From: an uncultured bacterium
GTDB taxonomy: Bacteria; Bacteroidota; Bacteroidia; Bacteroidales; Marinifilaceae
Assembly: GCA_905215395.1 (NCBI GenBank)
Contig: CAJMQA010000056.1
Span: 1-14,766 of the forward strand
Direction of reading: 5' to 3'
DNA: 14,766 nt
The notes below the pieces were generated by a model that worked only from the letters and a program-made list of their open reading frames with translations, was not told the DNA's origin and did no database searches. Made by a program: the position numbers and the translations under genes. Shown piece after piece: positions 14,126 through 14,766 of this stretch (the first letter of the stretch is position 1; each line of letters begins with the position of its first letter).

Positions 14126-14766
14126 TTATTCGGTGAAATCAGGTGTTAAACCGGGAACAATAACCCAATCGGCTATGGTTACTGTGGCTTCTACACAAAT
14201 TTGTTTGTTGTCATAGAGCCCTAGATTCTTTTCTGTGAATGTGAAATCCAACTGATAGATTTTTCCGGCTTCAAAAGTTGTTACTCCTTCTGGAAAATGG
14301 TATTTAATAACGGTTACATATACATCCTGTGAAAGCGGATTTTCACTTCCTGTGGGATAAACATCTGATAATTTGAGTTTCAGGTGCGGAGTTACATTCG
14401 GGAAAAAATTATAGCAGAATTTACCTGCTGCAGGATTGTATTGTGTTGCATTGCTGCTGATTTCTGTTTCTCCGGTGACAGCATCATAATTCCATGGTTG
14501 GGGCTCGGTAGAAACTAAATTGTCGAACTGATCCTGGTCATACGTTACGGTTTCCCCGTAAACAGGGGTAACAGGAGCCAGATAAGTATTCGACCAGCCT
14601 GTCTGAGTCGGAGCGAAGTTCATAAAACCCATTCCTGCAACGGTGAATTTACTGTAAAAAGTCCCCAGGTCCGTACATTGAATATTTCCGATTTCCAGTC
14701 GGGCCACCTGTGGATTCGGGTTCAAAGTGACTTTAAATTTGTTGGTGGCTTCTCCTTCATGGCCTC
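14126..14766 (-). CDS. Mfa1/FimA-like major fimbrillin, C-terminal part (5' end outside window)
   Basis: The frame is open to the window edge, so only the last 213 residues are seen. The C-terminal domain of a type V fimbrial structural subunit is recognisable. It has a repeating core-strand pattern (FKVTLNPNPQVARLEIGNI, FYSKFTVAGMGFMNF), an YNFFPN strand before HLKLKL, and an end stretch VEATVTIADWVIVPGL in which the W and alternating hydrophobics form the last strand of Mfa-like subunits. Such proteins polymerise into the fimbrial shaft after an Arg protease frees an N-terminal strand; that region is not in the window. First place in the operon and a neighbouring FimB/Mfa2 gene support the shaft role. 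A TTG at 14725 is in frame but is internal. The stop is at 14126-14128. Confidence 0.75.
   Translation of the reverse strand, partial: GHEGEATNKFKVTLNPNPQVARLEIGNIQCTDLGTFYSKFTVAGMGFMNFAPTQTGWSNTYLAPVTPVYGETVTYDQDQFDNLVSTEPQPWNYDAVTGETEISSNATQYNPAAGKFCYNFFPNVTPHLKLKLSDVYPTGSENPLSQDVYVTVIKYHFPEGVTTFEAGKIYQLDFTFTEKNLGLYDNKQICVEATVTIADWVIVPGLTPDFTE

Noticed and set aside
1..14766. CRISPR arrays, tRNA or rRNA genes, insertion sequences, invertible promoters
   Set aside because: I saw no regularly spaced repeats, cloverleaf-like segments, transposase frames or paired inverted repeats flanking a promoter. Invertible control of the fimbrial operon could lie upstream of 14766.

Overview
The window looks like chromosomal DNA of a gut or oral Bacteroidales bacterium. 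Four things point there: a SusC/SusD outer-membrane pair, a type V (FimA/Mfa-type) fimbrial gene cluster, lipoproteins with acidic residues directly after the lipidated Cys, and Bacteroidetes-type promoters (TAnnTTTG, one with a TTTG element 20 nt upstream). A family such as Odoribacteraceae is possible, but that is a guess.

Region 1 (1-2373, + strand) is housekeeping. It opens with the last 55 codons of a FAD/NAD(P) disulfide oxidoreductase, closed by a stem-loop over its stop codon. A tightly packed unit follows: an AcpH-like acyl-carrier-protein phosphodiesterase, a YbaK-type Cys-tRNA(Pro)/prolyl-tRNA editing deacylase and the adenine glycosylase MutY. Its promoter lies so close to the first gene that the obvious TTG start falls inside the -7 element. 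The real start is very probably GTG at 235, on an almost leaderless mRNA.

Region 2 (2374-8321, + strand) is a nutrient-uptake unit. After a terminator-like hairpin and a leader with a second hairpin come a SusC-type TonB-dependent transporter, a SusD-type surface lipoprotein and a secreted thioredoxin-fold protein with WCGPC. No glycoside hydrolase, peptidase or sigma/anti-sigma regulator is present here, so the substrate cannot be named. The SusC gene has a run of eight G, and the SusD start region is a tandem 15-nt duplication.

Region 3 (8329-14766, - strand) is a fimbrial operon read right to left: the C-terminal part of a Mfa1/FimA-like fimbrillin (cut by the window edge), a Mfa2/FimB-like anchor lipoprotein, a second fimbrillin-fold lipoprotein, a 963-residue lipoprotein likely to be the tip or adhesin, and a secreted DUF5106/thioredoxin-like protein. 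The last four genes are separated by only 9-11 nt. A GC-rich stem-loop separates the fimbrillin from the rest, which could keep the structural subunit in excess. The large protein ends in two modules that each close with RCVR[ND]L, and one carries a textbook EF-hand-like calcium loop. The two operons meet tail to tail 7 nt apart, both ending in a secreted thioredoxin-fold gene, with no terminator visible between them.

The part with most potential novelty is the large tip-like protein and its co-transcribed redox partner. Everything else matches known families.
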